Source: Ariolimax columbianus (Eukaryota; Mollusca; Gastropoda; Stylommatophora; Arionidae). From it: 64,000 nt of DNA. Position numbers and translations under genes: made by a program. Below, piece after piece: positions 44,985-56,312 of the stretch (its first letter is position 1; every line of letters starts with the position of its first letter). The stretch spans positions 22,283,964-22,347,963 of the forward strand of contig JAVGWX010000018.1 in assembly GCA_036924085.1 (NCBI GenBank), written 5' to 3'. The notes under the pieces are model-generated. The model was not told the DNA's origin and searched no databases. It saw nothing but the letters and a program-made list of their open reading frames with translations.

Positions 44985-45770
44985 AGTCCCAGTCAGATAA
45001 ACTCAGTAAGAGAGTTCCAGTCAGACAAACTCAGTAAGAGAGTCCCAGTCAGACAAACTCAGTAAGAAAGTCCCAGTCAGACAAACTCAGTAAGAGAGTC
45101 CCAGTCAGACAAACTCAGTAAGAGAGTCCCAGTCAGACAAACTCAGTAAGAGAGTCCCAGTCAGACAAACTCAGTAAGAGAGTCCCAGTCAGACAAACTC
45201 AGTAAGAGAGTCTCAGTCAGACAAACTCAGTAAGAGAGTCCCAGTCAGACAAACTCAGTAAGAGAGTCCCAGTCAGACAAACTCAGTAAGAGAGTCCCAG
45301 TCAGACAAACTCAGTAAGAGAGTCCCAGTCAGACAAACTCAGTAAGAGAGTCCCAGTCAGACAAACTCAGTAAGAGAGTCCCAGTCAGACAAATTCAGTA
45401 AGAGAGTCCCAGACAGACAAACTCAGTAAGAGAGTCCCAGTCAGACAAACTCAGTAAGATAGTCCTAGTCAAAGACGAACTCAGACAGAGAGCCTCACAC
45501 AGAGACGAACTCAGTTATAGAGTCTCAGTCAAAGATGAACTCAGTCAGAAACAAACTCAATCAGAGAGTCCCAGTCAGAGACAAACTCAGTCAGAGTCCC
45601 AGTCAGAAATGAACTAGGTAAGAGAGCCCCTGTTAGAGACGGACTCTTTAAGAGATCCCGTCAGAGACAAATTCAGTCAGAGACGAACTCGGTAAGAGAC
45701 GAACTCAGTAAGAGAGCCCCTGTCAGAGACGGACTCTTTAAGAGATCCCGTCAGAGACAAACTCATGAAA
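44985..45770. repeat. Minisatellite, 28 bp x ~17 plus degenerate tail
   Basis: The unit is CAGTAAGAGAGTCCCAGTCA plus GACAAACT, homogeneous to about 45470. It then degrades into related units with GAGACGAACTCAGT to 45770. A gradient of divergence is visible from left to right. The array sits 150 bp downstream (minus-strand sense) of the MICU exon at 45919-46010. Confidence 0.96.
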
Positions 45771-45918
45771 TGGCCACCGCCAATGCTCGGATTCAGACTT
45801 CTTGTAAAAGTGTCAGCTCTAGTGGTGATTCTATATTTCACTTGTAGCAAAAAGGTAAATCAATCAATCAAACACATCTAAACATACTAATCTTTTAACA
45901 CAAATCATAGATACCAAC

Positions 45919-46010
45919 CTGTGAAAGTCTTGATATTTGAGAACATCCCTCCCATTTCTGCCAAAGAAGTGGATCAGCAAGGTGGTGTCCTGAATTTCCA
46001 GATGACTTTC
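45919..46010 (-). CDS. MICU2/MICU3-like exon (TTLLIHFFG segment)
   Basis: Thirty codons plus two bases. The peptide contains DTTLLIHFFGRNGRDVLKY, which closely resembles the TTLL-HFFGK-G segment at the start of the central EF-hand-like lobe of MICU2 and MICU3 proteins. The acceptor is GCCTCTAG and the donor is CACAG|GTTGGT. The exon ends in phase 2, so the split arginine codon is completed by the G that opens the exon at 38927. It lies 1.95 kb downstream of the linker exon, and the intron holds a 36-bp minisatellite. This is one of the most recognisable exons of the gene. Confidence 0.85.
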
Positions 46011-46289
46011 CTAGAGGCAAAGAGAATCAAATGCTTGATTAGCTGACGGAGACTGCTGTAACTATGATTTTGGTGCGACAAACTTTTTCGAATACCCAGG
46101 AGTTGTTTATCTTTTGTACTATTGTATAATTTATAGAGTATTATTTATACTATTCATACTCAGAATGATAATCTCACAGACAGCAGACTTTGAGGATATA
46201 TGAATAGTTAGATGCAATTCCAATAGTTGCAAAGTCTTCTACCATGGAGAGATTAACAGACTTATTCCAGCAACTACGATTTATTTAGA

Positions 46290-46795
46290 AGAGAAATACC
46301 GTTTCTGTACCAAGATTTGTGTGTGAGATAAATACTGTTTCTGTACCAAGATTTGTGTGTGAGATAAATACTATTTCTGTACCAAGATTTGTGTGTGAGA
46401 TAAATACTATTTCTGTACCAAGATTTGTATGTGAGATAAATACTGTTTCTGTACCAAGATTTGTGTGTGAGATAAATACTGTTTCTGTACCAAGATTTGT
46501 GTGTGAGATAAATACTGTTTCTGTACCAAGATTTGTGTGTGAGATAAATACTGTTTCTGTACCAAGATTTGTGTGTGAGATAAATACTGTTTCTGTACCA
46601 AGATTTGTGTGAGATAAATACTGTTTCTGTACCAAGATTTGTGTGTGAGATAAATACTGTTTCTGTACCAAGATTTGTGTGAGATAAATACTATTTCTGT
46701 ACCAAGATTTGTGTGTGAGATAAATACTATTTCTGTACCAAGATTTGTGTGTGAGATAAATACTGTTTCTGTACCAAAATTTGTGTGTCCAGATG
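46290..46795. repeat. Minisatellite, 36 bp x ~14
   Basis: The unit is TACTGTTTCTGTACCAAGAT plus TTGTGTGTGAGATAAA. Two copies are 34 bp because one GT is missing. Open frames on both strands result from the 12-codon unit. In the intron between MICU exons 46010 and 47962. Confidence 0.97.
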
Positions 46796-47639
46796 ATTTA
46801 CTTGTAACTTACTGAACAGATGATCATGAAGGTTGACGTTTTGGTGGCCCTACAGATATACGTGTCCACGCCGACGACTAGCAATGAGATTGAGAGATGT
46901 CCTAGAAAAAATCCTTGGTCCAACATGGTGCTTCATGGCAAAAAGCAGCACTTAGTTTAAACAACATCTGGCTACATGGCATCAGACACTTCCATTGCCT
47001 GATTGAATACCAGGATTATAGATAGATGGCTCTCACTTGATGAATCCGCAGATTACCACATATAAGGTGTGCTGTATGTGTGTCTATGCGAGAATACAAT
47101 GTATTCTACAGAACAAAGATGGCGCCCTAACTGGCTGCGGGTCTACATTGCTCTACTGTTTTGGTTATTTATGGATGCCACTAGACAACGGATTTGACGG
47201 GAATTCACACTAGTCGATAACTTACACTTGAGTTCATGGAAACGTGGTGCTGTTTTCCGTTTGAACTGGTTAATTCGTTTGATTTTTGCGATTTCTTCCG
47301 TCCGATTATACTGGTCTGGATATCGACTATATGAATGGCACTACACTTAAACCTGTGTCGTATGTCACAGCCTAGTTCACACGGCTGATCTTCACAAAAT
47401 TGGCACTGAGAAATTTAGACACTTCTATAATGAATTGAAAGCCTGGCAGAGATGCCAGACTCACTCACACGCTGAGTGATGCCTCTACGGCCTCTTGCGG
47501 TTATGGAAAAGGCACGACACACAACATTAGATGTCATCCCCCCTTCGCTGCCTAGCGGGATACCTGTTTACGGGAAAGGCTTCAGGAGTGAACCCTGAGA
47601 AAAAATCTGCATCCTATGTTATCTCCAGATGTCTCAATA

Positions 47640-47745
47640 AATATTTTGCCACTGGCCAAAGGTAGCTCAGGATGAGAGAGTGAGGTTGACAAAAGGCGCA
47701 GTTTCTTCCTCACTTTAATCCAAATCACAGGGCAGGTCACCCATT
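47640..47745 (+). repeat. SINE body fragment
   Basis: TTTTGCCACTGGCCAAAGGT, AGAGAGTGAGGTTGAC and TTTAATCCAAATCACAGG match the 3' part of the SINEs at 33770-34050 and 57825-58075. Confidence 0.7.
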
Positions 47746-47837
47746 TTAGCGGACACAACAAGAGAAAAGACTGTCCACACAGTTGAACAAAGAGAGTGGT
47801 CTTCATGACTTGTGATGGATGAACATCATACAATGTT

Positions 47838-47966
47838 CTTGTCTGTATGTGTGTCTGTGTAAGAATATATAATACATACTTGTCTGTATGTGTGTCTGTG
47901 TAAAAATATATCCAATGTAAGTGCCTATATGTGTGTTTGTGTATGAATATATAATACATACTTGTA
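47838..47966. repeat. Tandem repeat abutting a MICU splice donor
   Basis: About three copies of a ~41-bp unit (TTGTCTGTATGTGTGTCTGT followed by GTAAGAATATATAATACATA). The last copy runs up to the exon end at 47962. The 21-base string GAATATATAATACATACTTGT (split here as GAATATATAATACATACTTG plus T) is at 47863 and again at 47945, 82 bp apart, and contains the complement of the ACAAGTATGT donor. Confidence 0.8.
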
Positions 47967-48057
47967 CGTGATCCTTGCTCTCATCTTCTGGTTGGGCATC
48001 ACCGTCCTCTTTTCCTAGGGTTGTCTGTTTGGATCCATTACTGAATACCTTCTCAAG
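47962..48057 (-). CDS. MICU2/MICU3-like exon, linker after first EF-hand
   Basis: This is the most upstream exon I can place for a mitochondrial calcium uptake (MICU2/MICU3 family) gene. The family consists of EF-hand proteins of the mitochondrial intermembrane space that heterodimerise with MICU1 and gate the calcium uniporter MCU. The 32 codons start LEKVFSNGSK and continue as an acidic, lysine-rich stretch, matching in position the variable linker after the first EF-hand. A pyrimidine-rich tract ending TTACAG precedes the exon and CAA|GTATGT ends it. Both boundaries are phase 0, which fits the next exon. On its own the linker is weakly diagnostic; the call rests on order and phase with the other exons. 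The exon encoding EF-hand 1 should lie at higher coordinates. I searched for a DTDGN-type loop up to 64000 and found none. Confidence 0.65.
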
Positions 48058-48239
48058 CTGTAACAATATAAGGTTAGTCAGTGCACAGGTGTGGGAGTTA
48101 GACGGTGAGAGAGTGGGAGCGAGAGGAGGGAGGAAGACAGAGAGATAATGGGGGTAGAGAGAAAAGGAAATGTGTTGTTTATGAGACTATATTAACCAGA
48201 TGGTTAGGAGTGGTTGAGGAACTTGTGAGGAGCGAGTGA

Positions 48240-48420
48240 TGAGCAGGTGGTCAAATGACTAGTAGGATACCGGTCTCGTGACGCAGGAGACATCGGTTCA
48301 AAACTTCGGTCAAGCATAAGTTTTATTGTTACCCGTGGCTACGGCAGCAGCAAGCAGCCATTATTCCCCATACACCAGCAATGGAAACAAAAGAAGCAAC
48401 GAGTTTAATAAAAGTAAGTA
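48240..48420 (+). repeat. tRNA-like SINE head
   Basis: AGGTGGTCAAATGACTAGTA (A-box-like) and CATCGGTTCAAAACTTCGG (B-box-like) with 34 bp between. No acceptor stem. The body is unrecognised. Confidence 0.55.
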
Positions 48421-48579
48421 GCTGTTACAGGAGGGGAGATAAGAACTGGAAAGGGAAGCAACCGATATAAGATACAGTATGATAGAAGTAATAGATGGAA
48501 CTCATAAACAGGGGAAGACACTATAGTTTATTGAACAGACAAGAGAAGTAGCTGTGGTATATAATACAGATGTATCAAG

Positions 48580-49290
48580 GGAAGCAACTGATGTTTGGCC
48601 TACTGAGGTATCAAATATTACATAAAGGTAGTAACTGGGGTACAGAATATAACACAAAGGAAGTAACTGAGGTATAGAATATAACTCAAAGGTGGTAACT
48701 GAGGTATATAATATACACAATGGAAGTAACTGAGGTATAGAATATAACATAAAGGAAGTAAATATATATATTTTAGGTAGTGAAAGTTTAAATTATTGGT
48801 AAAGAACGAGAAGAAAGAGGTTTATAAACTAACAAGGGAAGTGGCTGAGATAACATGCTGACCTTTCAATGGAACGGACTAAGATAACATAGACCTAACA
48901 AGGGAAGTGACTGAGATAACTTATAGACCTAACAAGGGAAGTGACTGAGATAACATATAGTTCTAACAAGGGAAGTGGCTGAGATAACATGCTGACCTTT
49001 CAATGGAACGGACTGAGATAACATATTGACCTAAAAAGGGACATGACTGAGATAACATATAGACCTAACAAGGGAAGTGACTGAGATAACATATAAACCT
49101 ATTAAAGGAAGTGATTGAGATAACATATAGACCTAACAAGGGAAGTGACAGATAACTTGTAGACCTAACAAGGGAAGTTACTGAGATGGCATGTAGACCT
49201 AAAAAGGGAAGTGGCTGATATAACATATAGACCTCACAAGGGAAGTAACTGAGGTAACATGTAGATCTATCAAGTGAAGTAACTCAGATA
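48580..49290. repeat. Degenerate tandem repeats, ~32 and ~34 bp
   Basis: Two related arrays. At 48590-48760 the unit is GTAACTGAGGTATAGAATAT plus AACATAAAGGA; at 48830-49290 it is ACCTAACAAGGGAAGTGACT plus GAGATAACATATAG. The shared AAGGAAGT-ACTGAG core suggests one diverged from the other. Confidence 0.85.
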
Positions 49291-49544
49291 ACCAGCACAA
49301 CTAACAATAGAAGCAAATGCTACAGAACTGCCTTATAAAAAACACATAGAAAGAAAGAAGTACTATATGTAAGTTTTGTAAGATTTTTCTTATGCCTTCT
49401 AATACGATAAAAAAAAAGCACAAGACAGCCGCTACAACATTCTCATATTGCTAGAAGCCTTGGCCAAAACACTTCATGCGTGCTGGCAGTAGTAGCTTAT
49501 GTAGCAATTGTGTCTGACACGATAAGTTGTTATTGCTACTAGCT

Positions 49545-50140
49545 CCATGCACATCCTTCTTCCTTCTTTAGCTGCATGTACATTCAAAATGCTAAACCGC
49601 CGCTGTTTGACTCTAATTGGACATGTTCTCTGCCTTGCCAAGGACGTCCCCGCCCACCAGCCCTTAAAGCAGGTTCAGTTCAATTCATCCCGTAACCCAT
49701 CAGGTCGTTGGAGCACACTTGAAGACACTCCCAAAATCCCACGCCATCCCTCTCTGTCTGTCGCCGCCTGTTGTATCCCACCAGGACGAAGGCTTGACCA
49801 CTCAGTGATGTTGTCCACCCACCTCTTCCTTGGATGTCCTCGCCCTCTCCGTCCTGGTACGGAACCAAAGAGTAACGAGTTGGTAATTCCGTTAGACCTC
49901 ACGACGTGCCAGTACCAGGCCATCTTTCGTCTTTTGACATAAAAGATGAGAAACGACCTTATCCATCATGACCCTGCACCTTGTGACTATCCACGCAACC
50001 GCCCCTGTATTATCTGGTTAGATCAAGTCAGAAAGATATCATCCTCATTGTCTGCAGTGTGGGACTCAGCTGCTCACCATGTTCATGAGTGATTGATGCG
50101 ACAGGCATTTATCGCCTAAGCATACTACCTACCTACCTAC
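49545..50140 (+). pseudogene. LINE C-terminal fragment split by another LINE end
   Basis: The plus strand at 49570-49660 (KMLNRRCLTLIGHVLCLAKD) resembles the RRxLRWLGHVxRM block of LINE tails. After an interruption, 49985-50090 reads DYPRNRPCIIWLDQVRKISS and WDSAAHHVHE, the RPxGRPxxRWxDQIRxD block, followed by a (CTAC)n tail. The insert at 49680-49930 belongs to another LINE in the opposite direction. Confidence 0.7.
49680..49930 (-). pseudogene. LINE 3' end (VPGRRGRGHPRKRW), nested
   Basis: Minus-strand frame of 82 codons: HVVRSNGITNSLLFGSVPGR, RGRGHPRKRWVDNITEWSSL and AATDREGWRGILGVSSSVLQ. Typical LINE C-terminus (GRRGRGRPRKRWxDNIxEW...RExWRxxV). It interrupts the LINE fragment on the other strand. 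Confidence 0.85.
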
Positions 50141-50759
50141 TCACAATAATTACTGTTCGCGCTATTCACCTATCTTGGCAAGGTGCATTTGTATGGTAGT
50201 GATATGCTTCAATCTAAGTATCAGACCAATGTTTCCACAAGCACAACTATATCTCTCTCCACTATCTCCAGCCTTTCTTCACTCCAACATCAATATTCTG
50301 ACAACAATGATCAATTTCAAACAAGCAGACACAAACAAGGCAATATTGTCCTGTTGATGTATATAAACACGTCATAATCAATCAACACTGTACAAGCAGG
50401 TAATTGCAGAAATGTCAACTTTCTTACAAAAAGTCAACGATAACAACCCATAATCCAACTGAAGCAAAACATAAAAATAGTGATTTATATCGTATATTCT
50501 AACTGACTTAATTTAACTTAGCCACTCTTCTACCACGTCATTTTGAGCTCTTAAGTTCTTTCTCTTGTGGTTTAGTTAAGGTAGCAAGCCACATACACAA
50601 CCTTCCTTAGCCGACTCCTATGACATGCCTTGTATGTTACTAGACTTTTCTCAAATTTTTAGGTCCAGTAACAAACAAACGTTATATTCTTATTACCTGA
50701 AAATTGTTACTTTCTATTAAATACTATCTACCCTCTTTCACTTTTTCTTTAATATATAC

Positions 50760-51260
50760 CTTCTTGTTATCATATAACTTCTCAAACACCATCTTCATCT
50801 TCTCCTTCATTTTCTCCATCTCCACCTTCTCTGTCCCAATCTTCACCTTCTCCTTCTCTGTCCCAATCTTCACCTTCTCTGTCCCCATCTTCTCCTTCTC
50901 TGTCCCAATCTTCACCTTCTCTGTCCCAATCTTCACCTCTGTCCCCATCTTCATCTTCTCTGTCTCCATCTTCGTCTTCTCTGTCCCCACCTTCTCCTTC
51001 TCTGTCCCTATCATTACCTTCTGCTTCACTTTCTCCATATTCACTTTCTCTTTCACTTTCTCCATAATTACTTTCCTCATCTTTCTCCACCTTCACCTTC
51101 TCCATCTTCACTTTCTCCATCTTCACCTTTTCCTTCATTCTCCATCTTCATCTTTTCCTTGAGTTTCTCCATCTTCACCTTCAGTTTCTCCATCTTCAGC
51201 TTATCTTCCAAATTCTTCACTTTCTGCTGCATCTTCTCCTGAACTTCACTTTCTCTTGCA
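50760..51260. repeat. Polypyrimidine tandem repeat (CTTCTC/TGTCCC)
   Basis: Degenerate 18-27-bp units such as CTTCTCTGTCCCAATCTTCA, CC. Nearly pure pyrimidine on the plus strand, purine on the minus. The minus-strand frame gives an E/K/M-rich low-complexity peptide (IGTEKEKM), the plus strand an F/S/I-rich one. No start-site or domain evidence for a protein. Confidence 0.9.
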
Positions 51261-54200
51261 TCATCCTTTTCTTCTTCACATTACATTAATCGGCTTCACA
51301 TACTCTGTCACCCTCCTGTTTTTGACCCATCCCCATTCGCCTTCTCCCTCACTACCTCTTCCAGAGTATACTTAATCTTCTCCATTTCGTTATTTACAAA
51401 ACCTAGCCACATCATTATAAATGCCCCCTTACAGGAAGCATATTCACACTTTGTAGTCTAACAATGTTATCTTTTAACATGATGAGGTTGCTGACCTCAT
51501 TATATATTCACCACTTAAAATACTAGCTTTGTCTGTGTTTTAATTGTCTTTCAATTGCTAAAAATGAAATGGGTTACTTCTACTTGCAGGTAGTCCCAAG
51601 CTGTTAATTGAAAGGAGAAAGCTGCTAGTTGTGTGGTATCTGTGGCATGAGCTGGTTAGGTAGACAGGTGGAGGTGTAGCATCCATGCAGGCACTCCCAG
51701 TTAGTAGTGCACATTCAAGGCAGGAGGTGACAAGCTCTGATACATCTTAAAGGGGATGAATGCATCTGTGGAAACTGGGTGGGGCATGCATGCAGGAAAA
51801 CTGAGGCCGTTGCTAACCCTAACCAAGTCACATGTGATGGTAAGAAAGATGAAACAGTGTGCGTTGGAAGAGGAAGAAATGTGATCATCAATCACCTCCT
51901 CAAATCTGTAAACAATTTATTAACGTAGGTCGTCGTGTAGACAAAAGTGAGTTATTTATCTTACTGTTATACATAAAAACATTAGTTGTTGTTGTTATCT
52001 GCAAAAAGTGAGTTATTCATCTCTACTGTTGTACTTTATTTTAATTTTTCGTGTTTGCCTCACTAGTTTCTACTGGCGGAAGCACGTCTATTCCACTCCA
52101 GACCTAGTCAACTGGGCGATATTAAGACTTGAGCTTGGATGTTTGTGTGCGTCTGTATGTATCTATGCTAGGTTTGTGCGCTCTCAGAAGCCAGCCCAAC
52201 CAAAGTGCAATAGAAGGGTCTCACCCTGAGGGCGTGTATAAAAGTTGTGCAAGAGTGTGATTGTTGGACAGAGTAAAATGAAGAGTGAGGTAAGAAGAGA
52301 GAGCAATTCTTTTGCCTGTATTGTTGTCTATTAAAAACTGAGTTATTCATCATTACTATTGTGTAGTATAAATTTACCATTACTCGCCATTACTATTAAG
52401 CAGTAAAAAAAAAAAAGAAGAGTTATTTACTTTTACTATTATGCAGCAAATATTGAGTTATTTACTATTATTTTTGTTCATTACACATGCGTTATTAACC
52501 TTTACTAGTGTGCGGTAAAAATGGAGTTGTTTACCTTTACTGCTGTGCAGAAACAATTGAGTTAATCACTGCAACCGTTGCACAGCAAAACAGTGAGTTA
52601 TTCACTTTTATTGACATTCGCACATATTTACTGCAAAAAGTGAGTTTTTCACCATTACTGTTCTACAGCAAAAGATGAGTTACTCGCCTTTATCTATGTG
52701 CTGGGGAGTATACCATTTTTTAAATACTAACTATTCCACACTGACTTTATAACAAAACTGAAATTTGAAAGAATTCCGCCTGCAAGTGTTTGTTTAACTG
52801 GTGCACCTCCTGTCCTAAACTACATATACACACCTAGGTAATACAGTAATATAAAAGGCAGCACACTCCAAACTGTGACGCTATATCTACTACATCCAAA
52901 CACTACAAACACGACAAGAGTACAATAGATATATGTATAGATAATCTACTTTTAAAATTAGGTTTCTAATAAAGCTAAATCTATAGCAACTCAAAGAATA
53001 ATATCTCAGAATAACGCCACACTACAGAATCTAATTCTAACCATCAAACACAACTCAGAAATATTGAATCTATACAATATGAGATAAAAGAGGATCAACT
53101 CATTTCATATGAGGGAAAAGAAAACGGAAACATGCCTTACGTACACGCCGTGTGGTATATTGGGAATATGTTGTGAGTTGCATATTTGCTTGACAAAAGG
53201 CACAGGTAAGGGTGATGTGGCTAGTATCGTGCCAGCTGCTTTTACATCCCACGCTTGCTCTGGTATCAAATTTAGGAGGCTTGGTCGACTTTAGAGTTGC
53301 TTACGATCGAAGAAATAACCCGCACGACTTGGGAATTAAACCTAAATCACTCGAATCGGCAGTGCACTGGTCAACCGCGTCTTTCTCATTTCATATGCAC
53401 AGATCATTGACGACAATTTACTGTTTTTGCTCCACTAGTGAAGCATACACTGCTACAGCTGGCTCCCTTGCTGGTGCAGTTTCAAAAGAAATGGTTTTTA
53501 CATGGTGACGCTCCTAGCTCAATGCACAACCCTTATTAGTCATCTTTAATGACACGCTTAGAAGGTTACAGAGGTCATATTATTTTTAATCTGGGTACAA
53601 CTCGGGCGACACAAAACAATACTCACCTATTAGTTAAGATATCTACATTATAAAAAGTTAACAAAATATGTCTGTCTTGGTAAACCCGTCAGCCCTACAG
53701 GTAATATAAGCCTGGTAATGTTTCATGGCCAATCAGAAAGTAGCTTCAAGTCGATTTAACATCCTCATCCAAATCTGCGTAGAGACCTCGCAATCTATTT
53801 ATAAGCAATATACAAAGCTTCCTCTTCATACAAAACTGATCAGTACTGCATCTTCATCAAGTGCATAAAGACTATTTGGTAACACTCCATTTCCTGCCAT
53901 TGAAAACCTTACTCTCTAAGCTCATTTTGAAACTCAAGGGAATTATTTGTATGTATTATAAATGTGCGAGGTGCCTCTGACTTGAGCTGTATACTATAAC
54001 CAATTAGATCACACAAGCAGGGTTCTATAGTATTAGCTTTAGAAAGAAAATACCACAGTTTATTTTTTTTATTAATGTTATTTATTTTAATTTTTTTGGA
54101 TTATTATTTATGTTTTATTGAGCAATCCACGGATGTGAATAGTCAAAACAGGGATCACAGAAGATGCACTGCGGTGAGGATACGAGGAATTATAATGTGC

Positions 54201-54834
54201 AATGGTGGTCTTTGCAAGAGATGCCGGGCCCTAGCTCCAAGGATTAAATTAAGGAGTAGAGGAAAAAGATGAAGAAGAAAAATAATAACTAATTTCTTAA
54301 CAACAAGAACCCATGTTTCATATAATAAAGAGCATCTGACGTACATCTGTCAATAGAAACGCCCTGATCTAGAGCTATTTTTAGATAGCAGCCAATGACA
54401 AAGTACTTATTAATAGCTTCACATCCATGAAAACTGTAGAAGGATTAAGTAGTTATTATAAGACAATCTAGCTCTTTTCCTTCAGATGAGCTTGATTGTC
54501 AAGATTGTTGCATGGCTAAGCTTATAAAAGTACACCACTGTCTGAGACAGACAGGCTTACATACTAGTATATTAATACTTTAAGATAATAGTCCAGCGAG
54601 GAATTTTTGAAGTATTTCTGAAGGTCAGTGGCGTGCTCTGAAACAAATGGTTAATATTAACAACGTAAGCAAATCATATACGCAGACACACCTGCACGAG
54701 CACATATGTACCTGCATGTGTTCATACACAAACAAATGATATAGAAATCCAATCAAAATAACCACTGATACATAACTTTGAATGTTACAAAGAAAATATA
54801 CATTCTACAATAATTTATTTTACTTTTTTTTTAC
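51261..54834. other. Unassigned intergenic or intronic sequence
   Basis: No exon was recognised on either strand. Degenerate GAGTTATTCA-CATTACTATTGTGCAGCAAAA units recur about every 35-60 bp at 51940-52690. SINE-like end motifs (CACAACC-TTAGTC-ATGACA) occur at about 53520-53570 and just outside at 50585-50640. Open frames at 53109-53508 and 54075-54346 have no recognisable domain. Confidence 0.4.
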
Positions 54835-55215
54835 TAAACTAACATTTTTGTCACAAGCTTCAAGGTGAAATTATTACAATTAATGATTCTCCAAATTATA
54901 ATTATATCTGATTACAAAAAGAAGGTAGCTTTCACAATTAATTATTATCCAAATTATAATTATATCTTAGCTACAAAAAGAAGGTAGCTTTCACAATTAA
55001 TTGTTCTAAAAAATATATTTATATCTTAGCTACAAGAAGAATGTAGCTTTCACAATAAATTATTCTCCAAATTATAATTATATATGAAATACAAGAAGAC
55101 AGTAACTTTTACAATGAATTATTCTCCAAATTATAATCATATTTGAGTTACAAAAAGAGGGTAAGTTTAACAATTATATTTATATTTGAGTTACAAAGAT
55201 AAGATGACTTTTACA
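54835..55215. repeat. AT-rich tandem repeat, ~60 bp x ~6
   Basis: The unit is TTTCACAATTAATTATTCTC, CAAATTATAATTATATCTTA, GCTACAAAAAGAAGGTAGC. Increasingly diverged to the right. A 29-bp unit (AAACTTGAGCAGGTGAAATC, ACCTGTGCT) repeats three times at 55291-55365. Confidence 0.88.
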
Positions 55216-55544
55216 ATGACTCACTCCCCATATTTGTAGTTGTTTAACATTATATAAGATCACATGGTGCTGGTTACAAAGTTTTAGGAATGCATGAGTG
55301 AGCAGGTGAAATCACCTGTGCTAAACTTGAGCAGGTGAAATTACCTGTGCTAAACTTGAGCAGGTGTGCCTTGGACTGCGATTAGTAATGAGATTGTGAT
55401 AAAATGCAGAAAAAATTTTCAAATAAATTTGTGCTTGGTTGTTAAAGAATGGATTGCATAAACTATTACATAACAGTGGAAACACAAGATGAGTATAACT
55501 AGGTATTGACATGAGAACACTAATGGCCGTGTACTGATATTTCA

Positions 55545-56312
55545 ATCTAAATGCATGTTTGTCGTCATACTATGTTTGGACACCAGCTACAGCAAACTCG
55601 ACTGAAATCTAGATAAAGTTTCTTACAGTCTACATAGCACCTACAGATTAGTTTAGGAAATCTCTGCATCGAAAAATGGACACGCTAACGCAGATTTCCT
55701 GGATCTAATCTGCGCCTGGACACCACTTCTATTATACAACATGGAAGTCATTAAATAGACTCCGATCATGTGTCACGGTGCAGGAAGAACTTGAAGAGAT
55801 GGGGATACAAGGATGATGAGACATTCAAACGTAAAGCAACACAAGACCCATACCACCTAATGATCTGCATAAACCTTCTGGAAACATGCAGCGCAGATGA
55901 CATGCTGAGAGGGAATGACAAGGCAATCCACAGGCTGAACATTGGTGGAAATATGATGTCTGGTCTGACGTGGTGCCCAGGACAGGGGAAGTAAGTATCA
56001 GGGACTAGGCATCCCCGATGTGTTTCCTGGCTTCATTACTGGAAAGGAAAGATCATGACTAATGCACGTCCATGCAAGTCACAATTGGCGACTAAATATG
56101 GAGCTAGCAGCCTCACCAAATCAAACTATTGAAACAACCAATGTAAGAGCACGGACAGGCAAATCTTCCTGAATGATGATGATGAAGTGATGGCTCTATG
56201 CATGCGACAGCTGGAATTAACAAGGACAAGAAGAAGAAGAAGAAGAAGAAGAAGGAGAAGAAGAACAAGTAGAAGAAGAAGAAGTAGAAGAAGAAGAAGA
56301 AGAAGAAGAATG
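55545..56312 (+). pseudogene. LINE C-terminal relic with (GAA)n tail
   Basis: The frame near 55740-55960 reads WKSLNRLRSC, then (shifted) SRCRKNLKRWGYKDDETF, ATQDPYHLMICINLLETCSA and DDMLRGNDKAIH. This matches the WKxLNRLRTGxxRxxxNLxxWG...C-C-H-C zinc-knuckle tail of Jockey/I-like LINEs, but the first cysteines have been lost (KRKATQD). A (GAA)n tract at 56226-56312 may be its 3' tail. The long minus-strand frames through the tract (poly-Leu/Phe) are artefacts. Confidence 0.75.

Noticed and set aside
50704..51162. Charged E/K/M-rich or F/S/I-rich protein
   Set aside because: Low-complexity pyrimidine tract open on both strands; no domain or splice context.
54600..54665. Possible exon after TTTCAG on the minus strand (HATDLQKYFKNSSLDYY)
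   Set aside because: Good-looking acceptor but no matching family segment and no phase-compatible neighbours.
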